Assembly (NCBI GenBank): GCA_025617745.1
Contig: CM046867.1
Coordinates: forward strand, 25,102,705 to 25,166,704
Length of the DNA: 64,000 nt
Direction: 5' to 3'
Source of the DNA: Heliocidaris erythrogramma
Lineage: Eukaryota > Echinodermata > Echinoidea > Camarodonta > Echinometridae
Under the pieces are notes generated by a model that saw nothing but the letters and a program-made list of their open reading frames with translations, was not told the origin of the DNA and did not search any database. Below, piece after piece: positions 44,322-53,346 of this stretch (positions are counted from its first letter, which is position 1; every line of letters starts with the position of its first letter). Both the position numbers and the translations under genes were made by a program.

Positions 44322-44365
44322 TTGTTTGCTGTGATGATGAAATACTTCATCATCACAGCAAACAA
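44322..44365. repeat. 20-bp perfect hairpin
   Basis: TTGTTTGCTGTGATGATGAA and TTCATCATCACAGCAAACAA are separated by four bases. Confidence 0.9.
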
Positions 44366-44934
44366 TGTAAGCTCAAAAGCAAGAATCCGTGGGATATTGT
44401 GTATAATAACCAACGATAATTGAAAACAGTAACCCTATTTAATGTTTTCAAAAAATACAGACACTCCCAAAGAAGTAGTTCATCCAAATATAGGGGACAT
44501 CCCACTTTGCACTCCCTTTAGTAAAATCATTTTTTTTTTTTTTTTTGATGATTTCCCTAATGTTAAAATATTCAATATTACTGTATTGAACTTCAAAAAT
44601 TAAAACGTTGATATCAACCCAGCCTAACCTCATTTTTTTTAGTTTGGGGGGAAAAGACATTTTATGTATTTTCTAATTTGTATTTAATATTTCTTCTTTT
44701 TTTTTTGGTAATTGTATAGTCATGTAAAGTATTTCTCCCTTTTTTTCGTGTGTGTGAATGTTTTTGTTTTTTTCATGAATAAAGATGATATTATGGAAGA
44801 AACTGTTGTGGGAATTTTATGTCATTCGTGGCAATGTTATCCATCAATGACAAAAACACTAATATCCCCCAGGCTATTTCATAAAAGAGCTGCATATTGA
44901 CACCACTTTTAGAGTCAAGGTTGCAGACTGTAAC

Positions 44935-44946
44935 ATTCATCTTCTT
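44935..44946. repeat. Left target-site duplication of the Penelope pair
   Basis: attcatcttctt here and again at 50095-50106. The first three bases at the right could belong to the element, so the duplication is 9-12 bp. Confidence 0.75.
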
Positions 44947-45002
44947 AATAATTGAAGAGAGTTAATCAGTTGTCTCACGATGTGCAAACGTAAACGTAGG
45001 TA

Positions 45003-45047
45003 GTCTGACGTTTCGGCTGCTATATACTGCTAGCCTTAGTCATAGAC
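45003..45047 (-). ncRNA. Hammerhead-ribozyme-like motif, copy 1
   Basis: Minus strand: GTCT, ATGACTAA, stem GGCT...AGCC, GAAAC, GTC, AGAC. Penelope elements are known to carry hammerhead ribozymes in their terminal segments. Here the core position that is normally C (C3) is A and the one that is normally G (G8) is T. Confidence 0.5.
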
Positions 45048-45074
45048 AATGAGCCGAGATCACGCTGAGCGGGT

Positions 45075-45230
45075 CTTAAATAGCCCGGAGCGGCCGGATG
45101 TACGCTCGGACCACTCGCGCTGTGATTGGTCGCTGCCGTTGACCAATCACCGGGCGCGGCATTGTTCCCTGCCGTGTCGGCGCTGTGATTGGTCGCTGCC
45201 GTTGACCAATCACCGGGCGCGGCGTTGTTC
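45075..45230 (-). promoter_or_regulatory. Outward-facing Penelope promoter (left end)
   Basis: On the minus strand two inverted CCAAT pairs are followed by TATTTAAG (45082-45075), then the hammerhead-like motif. This mirrors the right-end promoter and points out of the element to the left. Confidence 0.45.
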
Positions 45231-45244
45231 CCTGCCGTGTCGGC
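45119..45244 (-). repeat. Two 63-bp tandem repeats inside the ORF 3' end (minus copy)
   Basis: Encodes ADTAGNNAAPGDWSTAATNH(S) twice. It is the mirror of 49769-49894. Confidence 0.85.
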
Positions 45245-47215
45245 GGGGGGCGCGCTATCCTTGGCCGGTTCTAACCGGTTAGCTGCGTGGCGCTGAATAG
45301 CAGATAGCCATTCGTTAGGGATGTCAATGCCGTTATCCCTGTTAATGTTATTCGAGTGCAATCGGATTTGAATAGCTTCTTTCACCCGGCGCGTGTACCA
45401 ATGCTTGTCCTGCGCAACGCAACTGATATTATCCCAGCCAGGATAGTGCTCGGCAGTCCAAGCATGCTCAGCAACAGCCGAGCTATCAGTGCGTCCGAGG
45501 CGAACATCCCGGCGATGTTCATGCATGCGCTCCCCGACGGGTCTACCAGTCTCGCCAATATAAACCTTGTCACAGGTCGAACATGGGATCTTGTAGACAA
45601 CTCCATCGCGCCTATTCGGGAGGACAGGGTCCTTCGGGTGGACCAGCTGGCTGCGAATAGTTGTGTCGGATTTAAACACAACGCGAATATCATGCTTTTC
45701 CAAGCGCCGGCGGAGTAGGTGCGCAATGTTATCAACATACGGGAGAACAATGGTGGACTTGAAACGGCTAGGTTCCTCGGGAGTTGTGTGCTTCTTCCGG
45801 GAGGCGCGATTCACAAATGACTCGGGATAGCCATTGTCAATGAGCGCTGAGGAGACGTGTTGCTTCTCTATCGCTGTGCATTGGGGTTTGGACACGATTC
45901 GTGAGGCTCTTTCGTAGAGACACTTCACTACCCCGCGCTTGACGGACTTCGGATGATGCGAATCAAAAGCCAAATACTGATCGGTATGCGTGGGCTTCCT
46001 GTATACGGTGGAAGTCAAACGGCCTTCAGTGTCGCGGTGCACCATGGTATCAAGAAAGGCGATGCGCTCGTCCCTTTCTGTCTCCATAGTAAAACGGATA
46101 GAGGGCTGCTGCGCGTTCATGTGCTCGAGTAGATCATTGGCGGATGATCTGGAGGTAATGATGAAAGTATCATCAACGTAGCGCTTCCACACCCTCGGGG
46201 CGCAATCGGGTGGGCAGATCTCCAGCGCGCGTTCCTCAAATGACTCCATGTAGAGATTAGCAATGACAGCGGAAACCGGACTGCCCATTGCCGCTCCCTC
46301 TTGCTGCTCATAGCAATCACCGTTATACATGAAGTAAGTCGAATGCAGCACAAACTTCAGCAGGTCAACTATCTTCGCCGGTGATAGTTGAGTGCGTTCG
46401 GACAAAGATGCATCAGAGCTAAGTTTAAGAAGGGCGGCGTCACATGCGACATTGATGGGTACGTTTGTGAATAACGATACCACATCGAATGAGACCATAA
46501 CTTCGTGGTCAAGTATGGTCTCGCTGCGCAGGAAATCAACGAAGGATGCGGAGTTGCGGACGGCGTGCTCGGATAAACCGACTAGAGGCGCGAGAATATC
46601 GGCGAGGAACTTCGAAGTGTTATATGCAAAAGAGCCAACGCATGAAACAATAGGGCGCAACGGGATATCAGGCTTGTGGATCTTTGGAAGTCCATAGATC
46701 CTCGGCGGCTGTTTCTGCGCAGGTCTCAAACGGCGGTAAACAGAATCGTCTATATCTCCATCCTTCAAGAAGCCGCGGAGGATGGTAGTAAGCTTGCGGC
46801 AGAGGCGCTCGGTTGGATCCTTCTTAATAGCGCGATACGGACCGGAGTTAATTAAATCGGACATCTTAGCGCGGTAGACATCGGTATCCAGAACAACACT
46901 GGCGCGACCTTTGTCAGCGGGCAAAATCATAATCAAGTCATCATCCTTGAGTGATTTCAAGGCTTTGCGCATATCGGGCGTGATGTTGGGCTTTGGCGGC
47001 TCGGCAGTGGCGAGGATCGCGCCAATTTCCCTGCGCACTGAGTTAACAGTCTCGGCGCTACACTTACGGATGGAGGATTCAACCTTTGCGATAATCTCAG
47101 TAGCAGGCACGCGGGCCGGGGCAACGGCAAAGTTAAGCCCCTTGCTGAGGAGCGCGTTCTCGTCTGGAGACAGTTTGCGTTTGGATAGATTAACCACCCA
47201 TGATTCGGAACCGGA

Positions 47216-47353
47216 ACCCGCTCAGCGTGATCTCGGCTCATTGTCTATGACTAAGGCTAGCAGTATATAGCAGCCGAAACGTCAGACTACCTACGTTTAC
47301 GTTTGCACATCGTGAGACAACTGATTAACTCTCTTCAATTATTCTTCACCACG
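47216..47353 (+). promoter_or_regulatory. 5' pseudo-LTR segment / 5' UTR of the intact Penelope copy
   Basis: Begins ACCCGCTCAGCGTGATCTCG, the sequence that directly follows the TATTTAAG box at the right end. It therefore starts close to the expected RNA 5' end and lacks its own TATA and CCAAT boxes. It contains the second hammerhead-like motif and leads to the ATG at 47354. Confidence 0.6.
47243..47287 (+). ncRNA. Hammerhead-ribozyme-like motif, copy 2
   Basis: Identical to the copies at 45003 (minus) and 49966. The predicted cleavage site follows GTC at 47281-47283, upstream of the ORF. Confidence 0.5.
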
Positions 47354-49993
47354 ATGAACCTCTTTCAATCTATTAGCTCGAAGTATGGGCACACTGCCCT
47401 AAGACTCGTCCGAAGATACGAACGCTGCTCCAAACGACTCGCGAGATTTTCTAACCACCTTACTTTTCTAACGCGTTGTATTAAGAATTCCGTCATTCCC
47501 AAGGATCTCAAAGTTCGTCCACCCGTACCTACCAAAGTCGCGCGCCTCGTTGCCATCAACACGTCACGTCGTTTCCTTCGCGAAAGAATTCGTCGTACAC
47601 GTATGACCATCAAGTCCCTTCGCCAAGAGGTTGATAAATGTACTACCCATATCCGTTCGACGTTCGCCGAAGAATACCACACTGGAGTTACCGAACGCAT
47701 CAACCACATCTACCGCATCGTTTTCGAGAAGAGCAAGGCCCGTCAACAGGAGAAGTACCGCAAACTTCGCGAATCGTCCGACGCTGCTCCCGCACGTTCC
47801 GGTTCCGAATCATGGGTGGTTAATCTATCCAAACGCAAACTGTCTCCAGACGAGAACGCGCTCCTCAGCAAGGGGCTTAACTTTGCCGTTGCCCCGGCCC
47901 GCGTGCCTGCTACTGAGATTATCGCAAAGGTTGAATCCTCCATCCGTAAGTGTAGCGCCGAGACTGTTAACTCAGTGCGCAGGGAAATTGGCGCGATCCT
48001 CGCCACTGCCGAGCCGCCAAAGCCCAACATCACGCCCGATATGCGCAAAGCCTTGAAATCACTCAAGGATGATGACTTGATTATGATTTTGCCCGCTGAC
48101 AAAGGTCGCGCCAGTGTTGTTCTGGATACCGATGTCTACCGCGCTAAGATGTCCGATTTAATTAACTCCGGTCCGTATCGCGCTATTAAGAAGGATCCAA
48201 CCGAGCGCCTCTGCCGCAAGCTTACTACCATCCTCCGCGGCTTCTTGAAGGATGGAGATATAGACGATTCTGTTTACCGCCGTTTGAGACCTGCGCAGAA
48301 ACAGCCGCCGAGGATCTATGGACTTCCAAAGATCCACAAGCCTGATATCCCGTTGCGCCCTATTGTTTCATGCGTTGGCTCTTTTGCATATAACACTTCG
48401 AAGTTCCTCGCCGATATTCTCGCGCCTCTAGTCGGTTTATCCGAGCACGCCGTCCGCAACTCCGCATCCTTCGTTGATTTCCTGCGCAGCGAGACCATAC
48501 TTGACCACGAAGTTATGGTCTCATTCGATGTGGTATCGTTATTCACAAACGTACCCATCAATGTCGCATGTGACGCCGCCCTTCTTAAACTTAGCTCTGA
48601 TGCATCTTTGTCCGAACGCACTCAACTATCACCGGCGAAGATAGTTGACCTGCTGAAGTTTGTGCTGCATTCGACTTACTTCATGTATAACGGTGATTGC
48701 TATGAGCAGCAAGAGGGAGCGGCAATGGGCAGTCCGGTTTCCGCTGTCATTGCTAATCTCTACATGGAGTCATTTGAGGAACGCGCGCTGGAGATCTGCC
48801 CACCCGATTGCGCCCCGAGGGTGTGGAAGCGCTACGTTGATGATACTTTCATCATTACCTCCAGATCATCCGCCAATGATCTACTCGAGCACATGAACGC
48901 GCAGCAGCCCTCTATCCGTTTTACTATGGAGACAGAAAGGGACGAGCGCATCGCCTTTCTTGATACCATGGTGCACCGCGACACTGAAGGCCGTTTGACT
49001 TCCACCGTATACAGGAAGCCCACGCATACCGATCAGTATTTGGCTTTTGATTCGCATCATCCGAAGTCCGTCAAGCGCGGGGTAGTGAAGTGTCTCTACG
49101 AAAGAGCCTCACGAATCGTGTCCAAACCCCAATGCACAGCGATAGAGAAGCAACACGTCTCCTCAGCGCTCATTGACAATGGCTATCCCGAGTCATTTGT
49201 GAATCGCGCCTCCCGGAAGAAGCACACAACTCCCGAGGAACCTAGCCGTTTCAAGTCCACCATTGTTCTCCCGTATGTTGATAACATTGCGCACCTACTC
49301 CGCCGGCGCTTGGAAAAGCATGATATTCGCGTTGTGTTTAAATCCGACACAACTATTCGCAGCCAGCTGGTCCACCCGAAGGACCCTGTCCTCCCGAATA
49401 GGCGCGATGGAGTTGTCTACAAGATCCCATGTTCGACCTGTGACAAGGTTTATATTGGCGAGACTGGTAGACCCGTCGGGGAGCGCATGCATGAACATCG
49501 CCGGGATGTTCGCCTCGGACGCACTGATAGCTCGGCTGTTGCTGAGCATGCTTGGACTGCCGAGCACTATCCTGGCTGGGATAATATCAGTTGCGTTGCG
49601 CAGGACAAGCATTGGTACACGCGCCGGGTGAAAGAAGCTATTCAAATCCGATTGCACTCGAATAACATTAACAGGGATAACGGCATTGACATCCCTAACG
49701 AATGGCTATCTGCTATTCAGCGCCACGCAGCTAACCGGTTAGAACCGGCCAAGGATAGCGCGCCCCCCGCCGACACGGCAGGGAACAACGCCGCGCCCGG
49801 TGATTGGTCAACGGCAGCGACCAATCACAGCGCCGACACGGCAGGGAACAATGCCGCGCCCGGTGATTGGTCAACGGCAGCGACCAATCACAGCGCGAGT
49901 GGTCCGAGCGTACATCCGGCCGCTCCGGGCTATTTAAGACCCGCTCAGCGTGATCTCGGCTCATTGTCTATGACTAAGGCTAGCAGTATATAG
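47354..49993 (+). CDS. Penelope-like element protein: reverse transcriptase + GIY-YIG endonuclease (879 aa)
   Basis: Starts at ATG 47354 (MNLFQSISSKYGHT); an upstream extension exists only from a TTG. Residues 1-150 form a basic, coiled-coil-prone N-terminal region. The reverse transcriptase follows: motif A FDVVSLF with Asp392, motif B AAMGSP around 457-461, and motif C YVDD at 494-497, so all catalytic aspartates are present. A GIY-YIG nuclease (YKI 689-691, YIG 700-702, Arg706) with the Cys-x2-Cys pair at 693-696 marks an endonuclease-bearing Penelope-like element. The C-terminal tail holds two 21-residue repeats (806-847) and ends KASSI*, its stop lying inside the hammerhead-like motif. 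Reading frame and motifs are intact, so it could be active. Confidence 0.92.
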   Translation: MNLFQSISSKYGHTALRLVRRYERCSKRLARFSNHLTFLTRCIKNSVIPKDLKVRPPVPTKVARLVAINTSRRFLRERIRRTRMTIKSLRQEVDKCTTHIRSTFAEEYHTGVTERINHIYRIVFEKSKARQQEKYRKLRESSDAAPARSGSESWVVNLSKRKLSPDENALLSKGLNFAVAPARVPATEIIAKVESSIRKCSAETVNSVRREIGAILATAEPPKPNITPDMRKALKSLKDDDLIMILPADKGRASVVLDTDVYRAKMSDLINSGPYRAIKKDPTERLCRKLTTILRGFLKDGDIDDSVYRRLRPAQKQPPRIYGLPKIHKPDIPLRPIVSCVGSFAYNTSKFLADILAPLVGLSEHAVRNSASFVDFLRSETILDHEVMVSFDVVSLFTNVPINVACDAALLKLSSDASLSERTQLSPAKIVDLLKFVLHSTYFMYNGDCYEQQEGAAMGSPVSAVIANLYMESFEERALEICPPDCAPRVWKRYVDDTFIITSRSSANDLLEHMNAQQPSIRFTMETERDERIAFLDTMVHRDTEGRLTSTVYRKPTHTDQYLAFDSHHPKSVKRGVVKCLYERASRIVSKPQCTAIEKQHVSSALIDNGYPESFVNRASRKKHTTPEEPSRFKSTIVLPYVDNIAHLLRRRLEKHDIRVVFKSDTTIRSQLVHPKDPVLPNRRDGVVYKIPCSTCDKVYIGETGRPVGERMHEHRRDVRLGRTDSSAVAEHAWTAEHYPGWDNISCVAQDKHWYTRRVKEAIQIRLHSNNINRDNGIDIPNEWLSAIQRHAANRLEPAKDSAPPADTAGNNAAPGDWSTAATNHSADTAGNNAAPGDWSTAATNHSASGPSVHPAAPGYLRPAQRDLGSLSMTKASSI
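49769..49894 (+). repeat. Two 63-bp tandem repeats with inverted CCAAT pairs
   Basis: Each unit includes GTGATTGGTC...GACCAATCAC (49800-49828 and 49863-49891). It both encodes the repeated C-terminal peptide and supplies four CCAAT boxes just upstream of the TATA-like box. Confidence 0.85.
49800..49938 (+). promoter_or_regulatory. Outward-facing Penelope promoter (right end)
   Basis: Four CCAAT boxes (two inverted pairs) and TATTTAAG at 49931-49938. Transcription would begin in the following pseudo-LTR and leave the element to the right. In a tandem array it would drive the next copy. Confidence 0.5.
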
Positions 49994-50010
49994 CAGCCGA
50001 AACGTCAGAC
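49966..50010 (+). ncRNA. Hammerhead-ribozyme-like motif, copy 3
   Basis: GTCT (49966-49969), ATGACTAA, GGCT...AGCC stem, GAAAC, GTC, AGAC (50007-50010). The ORF stop TAG (49991-49993) falls in the stem-loop. Confidence 0.5.
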
Positions 50011-50094
50011 TACCTACGTTTACGTTTGCACATCGTGAGACAACTGATTAACTCTCTTCAATTATTCTTCACCACGATGAACCTCTTTCAATCT

Positions 50095-50106
50095 ATTCAT
50101 CTTCTT
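50095..50106. repeat. Right target-site duplication of the Penelope pair
   Basis: attcatcttctt, matching 44935-44946. Confidence 0.75.
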
Positions 50107-50529
50107 GTCTTTATATTGTTTATTCTAGTTATGAGATCTTGAGTATTTTTTTTGGGGGGGGGGGGGCACTAATATTTGAAGAAAGAAAATCAGGGTGTAT
50201 CTCGACTTGATTAACATGGGCTTTAGTTGTTAACATTTTGAAATTTTTGCAGAGTTGGTTGTCGGTGTTGTTGTTGTGTATCGCAAAATGTTTTTCGTTT
50301 ATCTTTCCAATTATTACAAAGAGCAATAGGTAAGGTATGTCAGTGATGCAAGGTATTCTGTTCAGGAAGGAAAACAAAAATCATAAAACATGTAAAACTT
50401 AAACTGTAGCGTAGAGTGTTTCCAGTTATTTTAGGGGCACTGCATGGTCTCATTCGATGAAATTAAAGTGAGAGACCATCCAAGTATTAAGTGGATTTAG
50501 ATAGAAGGAGAAAATTTAGAGAAACAGAT
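50107..50529. other. Flank of the Penelope pair, nothing recognised
   Basis: AT-rich with a G-run at 50153-50166. Confidence 0.4.
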
Positions 50530-50945
50530 TAGTAAAAGTTTGAGCAAAGTCCGATAGGAAATAAGCAAGTTATGAATTTTTCAAGTTGTAATCAATCAAC
50601 ACAAATTGGCGACTCCGTGACGTATCTCGTGAGCTCCTCTCCCATTAGATGAGTACAGAAAATCTCATAAATTTTTAATTTTCTTAGTTTTTGATGAAGG
50701 AACAGATTTGCTTCGTACAGGTTTTGTGTGAAACCATATAATTAATGATTATATCTAAGGTGGATGTATGATTGAATATTTTCTTTAGAGAAAATGGATA
50801 TTAATGATTTTTGTGGTACGGGGAATATGGGAGAGGAGCTCGCAAGATACGTCACGGAGTTGCCAATTTGAGTTTGATTGATTACAACTTCAAAACTTCA
50901 TAACTTTCGAATTTTCTCAAACATTTGACATTCCCTTTATAAAAC
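50530..50945. mobile_element. Long-TIR MITE, about 415 bp
   Basis: Left AAGTTTGAGCAAAGTCCGAT...GTAATCAATCAAC...CCGTGACGTATCTCG...GAGCTCCTCTCCCA is mirrored by GGGAGAGGAGCTCGCAAGAT...GTCACGGAG...TTGATTGATTACAAC...TTTCTCAAACATTTG on the right. The arms are about 115 bp and the core about 180 bp. Confidence 0.75.
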
Positions 50946-51017
50946 GTAACGGCCCTGTTTAAGAGTGGATCATGCGTTGTATACATCGTATACACCGTCT
51001 TATCATCGTCTCCACCC

Positions 51018-51050
<33 letters not shown>

Positions 51051-52216
51051 GTTTGTTTCTTTGGCATTCAAGGGAGAGGTACGTATCCCAATGTCCCTGT
51101 TGAGCAACATTTGATCAAGAGCAATCAGCATGATCGTGCTTCGTCAAGTTCATTCTGCGGATATCCCTTGATATGCACAGGAGAACGACAATCTCCATCA
51201 TCATACTTCCAACAACTGTTTCGAAAGACAGAGACTTTCTTAAATGCAACATGAGCTGGGAACATTGCCAATCAGCTGCAGTTTCAGCTCAGATAGTGAT
51301 TAGTAATTTGACGAGAGCCTCCTATTATGGAAGGCGTTTCAGTTGGCCTGGGAAATTGTGCCAGATATAGGAAGCGCTTTGCCGTGTCCTCCAGGGCTTC
51401 GATTATCATCCTCATCATTGGTTATGGACGGGGAGGATGTAGGCCTATAATATCTCAGCTTATTTGAACTTCATGCTGCAAAACATTTAAAAGAACATGA
51501 AATGGCAGAGGGCTATAAGGTCAGTATGAGTGAGCACCATTCTGGCTCTAATCAAACGGGATGCAAAGAGGAGAGAGGAGGAGACGAGTATCATGAGAAA
51601 AAACCAAGAAGAAACAATTAAATATGGGTTGAGAATGAGAGAGAAAGAGATAGGGGGTACAGTGGACAAAGAGAAAAAATAATTATATAAATAAAGGAAG
51701 AAAGAGAAAGAGAGAGGGGGCAGGCGGGGGGGGGGGGCAAACAGGCAAACAGGCAAACAGAAATGATGATTAACAGACAGATGGACATCAGATAGTCATA
51801 ATTATTCGCTTGCAAATATTGGGCGAAAACAAAAATGAGGAAAACCAACATGATGCGTTTACTTTCCTGGAAGAAGAGCCTCCTCAAAATTCGTTGACCC
51901 ACGTGCTGGGATTTTATACTATTACCCCCCGCAGGCAATAAATAGGAGAAGAGTTTTGAAGTTTGTGGTGTCTCAATTGAAGCCAGGAGGGAATCACTTG
52001 CCCCAAGGGTCACGTGCCTTCACGGATAGCTTCGTTGCACTCGATGCCCTCTCCCTCTCGCGCGCGCGCACTCTCTCACTCTCTCTCTCTCCTCTCTTCT
52101 CTTTCTCTTTATGTACCCCCTGCCTCTCTGTTTTTCTCTATATCTCCTCTCTCTTTCTCTATCTCTCGTTCTATTTTTCTATTTTTCTATTCTCCGTCGT
52201 CTGCCTCTCTGCCCCT

Positions 52217-52261
<45 letters not shown>

Positions 52262-52645
52262 TTTCCACCTCTATTTCTTTTTCATTCTGATGTAAACTAC
52301 TGGTAGACATATTGGTGTCATAGAGAAAAAGTGAGGTAATTGGATTGGGGAGATTAATGAGAAACTGCACTGTTATTATAAGCTATGCATGTATATTAGT
52401 ACATCATCATCATTATCACTCTGAATCTTTTACGTAGGCTACATGAAAAGCGGTTCAACTCTGTTAGCAAAATTATTCCGATCTAAATAATGCCGCTTTC
52501 AAAGAGCAAGTAAGTACCAAACAGTATTATAGGTCATGTGGAAATTTGGCATGATTGTAACTTTGAATCTTCTACATAACATCTTGTGTAGTGGTTGATA
52601 GAAAGGCCCCTTTCAGGTTGCTCAGCAGTGGTTTGCCCAGTATCA
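50946..52645. other. Microsatellite-rich stretch, no gene
   Basis: Poly-C plus (CT)n at 51016-51051, GA-rich 51630-51720, and (CT)n tracts 52060-52260. The interval 51150-51470 is more balanced in composition and could be single-copy, but its 65-codon frame has no support. Confidence 0.45.
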
Positions 52646-53032
52646 CACTGTAATAAAAGTACTGTAAAATTACAGAAATCTGATGTCAGCAGAGTCGCCA
52701 GAAATTTGCTGTAAAAATACATGCTGTACGTAATTTTAGCATACATTTCAGATCTGTAATTCAGATAACAGGTTTTTATGTAATTGCGTTGGAACCCGAG
52801 TCCTACAATACATTAAGGTAAAAAATTTAACTGTAAAATTACACAAAAAACTTTATAAAAACCCTATTTTGCCTTAAAATTACAAGCTTCTGATGTAACT
52901 CACTTTCGCAATTACAAATGAGGTACTTTTACGGGGAAAATGTAAAAATAACGTCACAACTGCTCTATTTATAATAAACAGAACAAATCTGTATTTTTTC
53001 CCCTGTAAAAATACAAAAAATTTTTTACAGTG
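52646..53032. mobile_element. MITE with CACTGTAA ends, 387 bp
   Basis: CACTGTAATAAAA at the left and TTTTTTACAGTG at the right, both flanked by CA. CTGTAAAATTACAG-type motifs recur inside. Such ends suggest a Tc1/mariner-derived element. Confidence 0.6.
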
Positions 53033-53149
53033 CATCTTTGCTCATATTTGTCTAGAAAGCAATGATAACCAAAATTATTTTCATATGTTGTCTTTAACAG
53101 TTTCTGACATTTGTCTTTACCCGGGCCGAGTCATTCTGTCACATGTAAC

Positions 53150-53338
53150 AGGGGCGTATCCAGGATTTCCCAATAGGGGGGCGCCAGGAATTAATGATCG
53201 CCGTCATGGGGAAAAATTTTGGCTTCTGAAGAAGGGCTGAGATGCAAAATAGTGCTATATAGTGCTATATTTTTTTTTACGACGGCGAATAGGGGGCGCG
53301 CGCCTGTTGCACCCCCCCCCCCCTTGGATACGCCACTG
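53150..53338. mobile_element. hAT-type MITE with 8-bp target duplication
   Basis: AGGGGCGTATCCAGGAT at the left and CCTTGGATACGCCACTG at the right. Both sides are flanked by catgtaac (53142-53149 and 53339-53346). An 8-bp duplication is the hAT signature. Confidence 0.75.
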
Positions 53339-53346
53339 CATGTAAC

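Larger units (their letters stand above)
43959..44946. other. Intergenic stretch with one perfect hairpin
   Basis: A 20-bp inverted repeat with a 4-base loop at 44322-44365 (TTGTTTGCTGTGATGATGAA and complement) and a G-run at 44224-44237. The rest is AT-rich with T-runs. The sequence attcatcttctt at 44935-44946 abuts the Penelope insertion. Confidence 0.5.
45020..47215 (-). pseudogene. Penelope-like RT/GIY-YIG ORF, N-terminally truncated copy
   Basis: Frame open from the junction (GSGSESWVVNLSKRK...) to TAG at 45022-45020. It contains the whole reverse transcriptase (FDVVSLFTNVPI, AAMGSPVSAVIA, YVDDTFII) and the GIY-YIG endonuclease (YKIPCSTCDKVYIGETGR). It lacks about the first 150 residues present in the other copy. 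No in-frame ATG lies at a natural start, so it is probably not translated as a normal product. From VNLSKRK onward the translation is identical to the plus-strand copy, so truncation happened at or just before insertion, not by slow decay. Confidence 0.8.
44947..50094. mobile_element. Head-to-head pair of Penelope-like retroelements
   Basis: Minus-strand copy 44947-47215 (truncated at its 5' end) joins plus-strand copy 47216-50094 (full coding region plus partial second pseudo-LTR). The minus arm is the reverse complement of the plus sequence from about 47797 onward. The shared protein part is identical. Each segment has the pseudo-LTR block from CCCGCTCAGCGTGATC to CTCTCTTCAATTATT. The island is strikingly GC-rich against its AT-rich surroundings. 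Matching 9-12-bp flanks mean the pair probably entered as one unit. Confidence 0.85.

Noticed and set aside
45049..49964. Several 60-140-codon frames antisense or out of frame to the Penelope ORF
   Set aside because: Shadows of a long GC-rich coding region, mirrored exactly in both copies.
51487..52370. Serine/leucine-rich proteins
   Set aside because: These are translations of (CT)n and (GA)n tracts.
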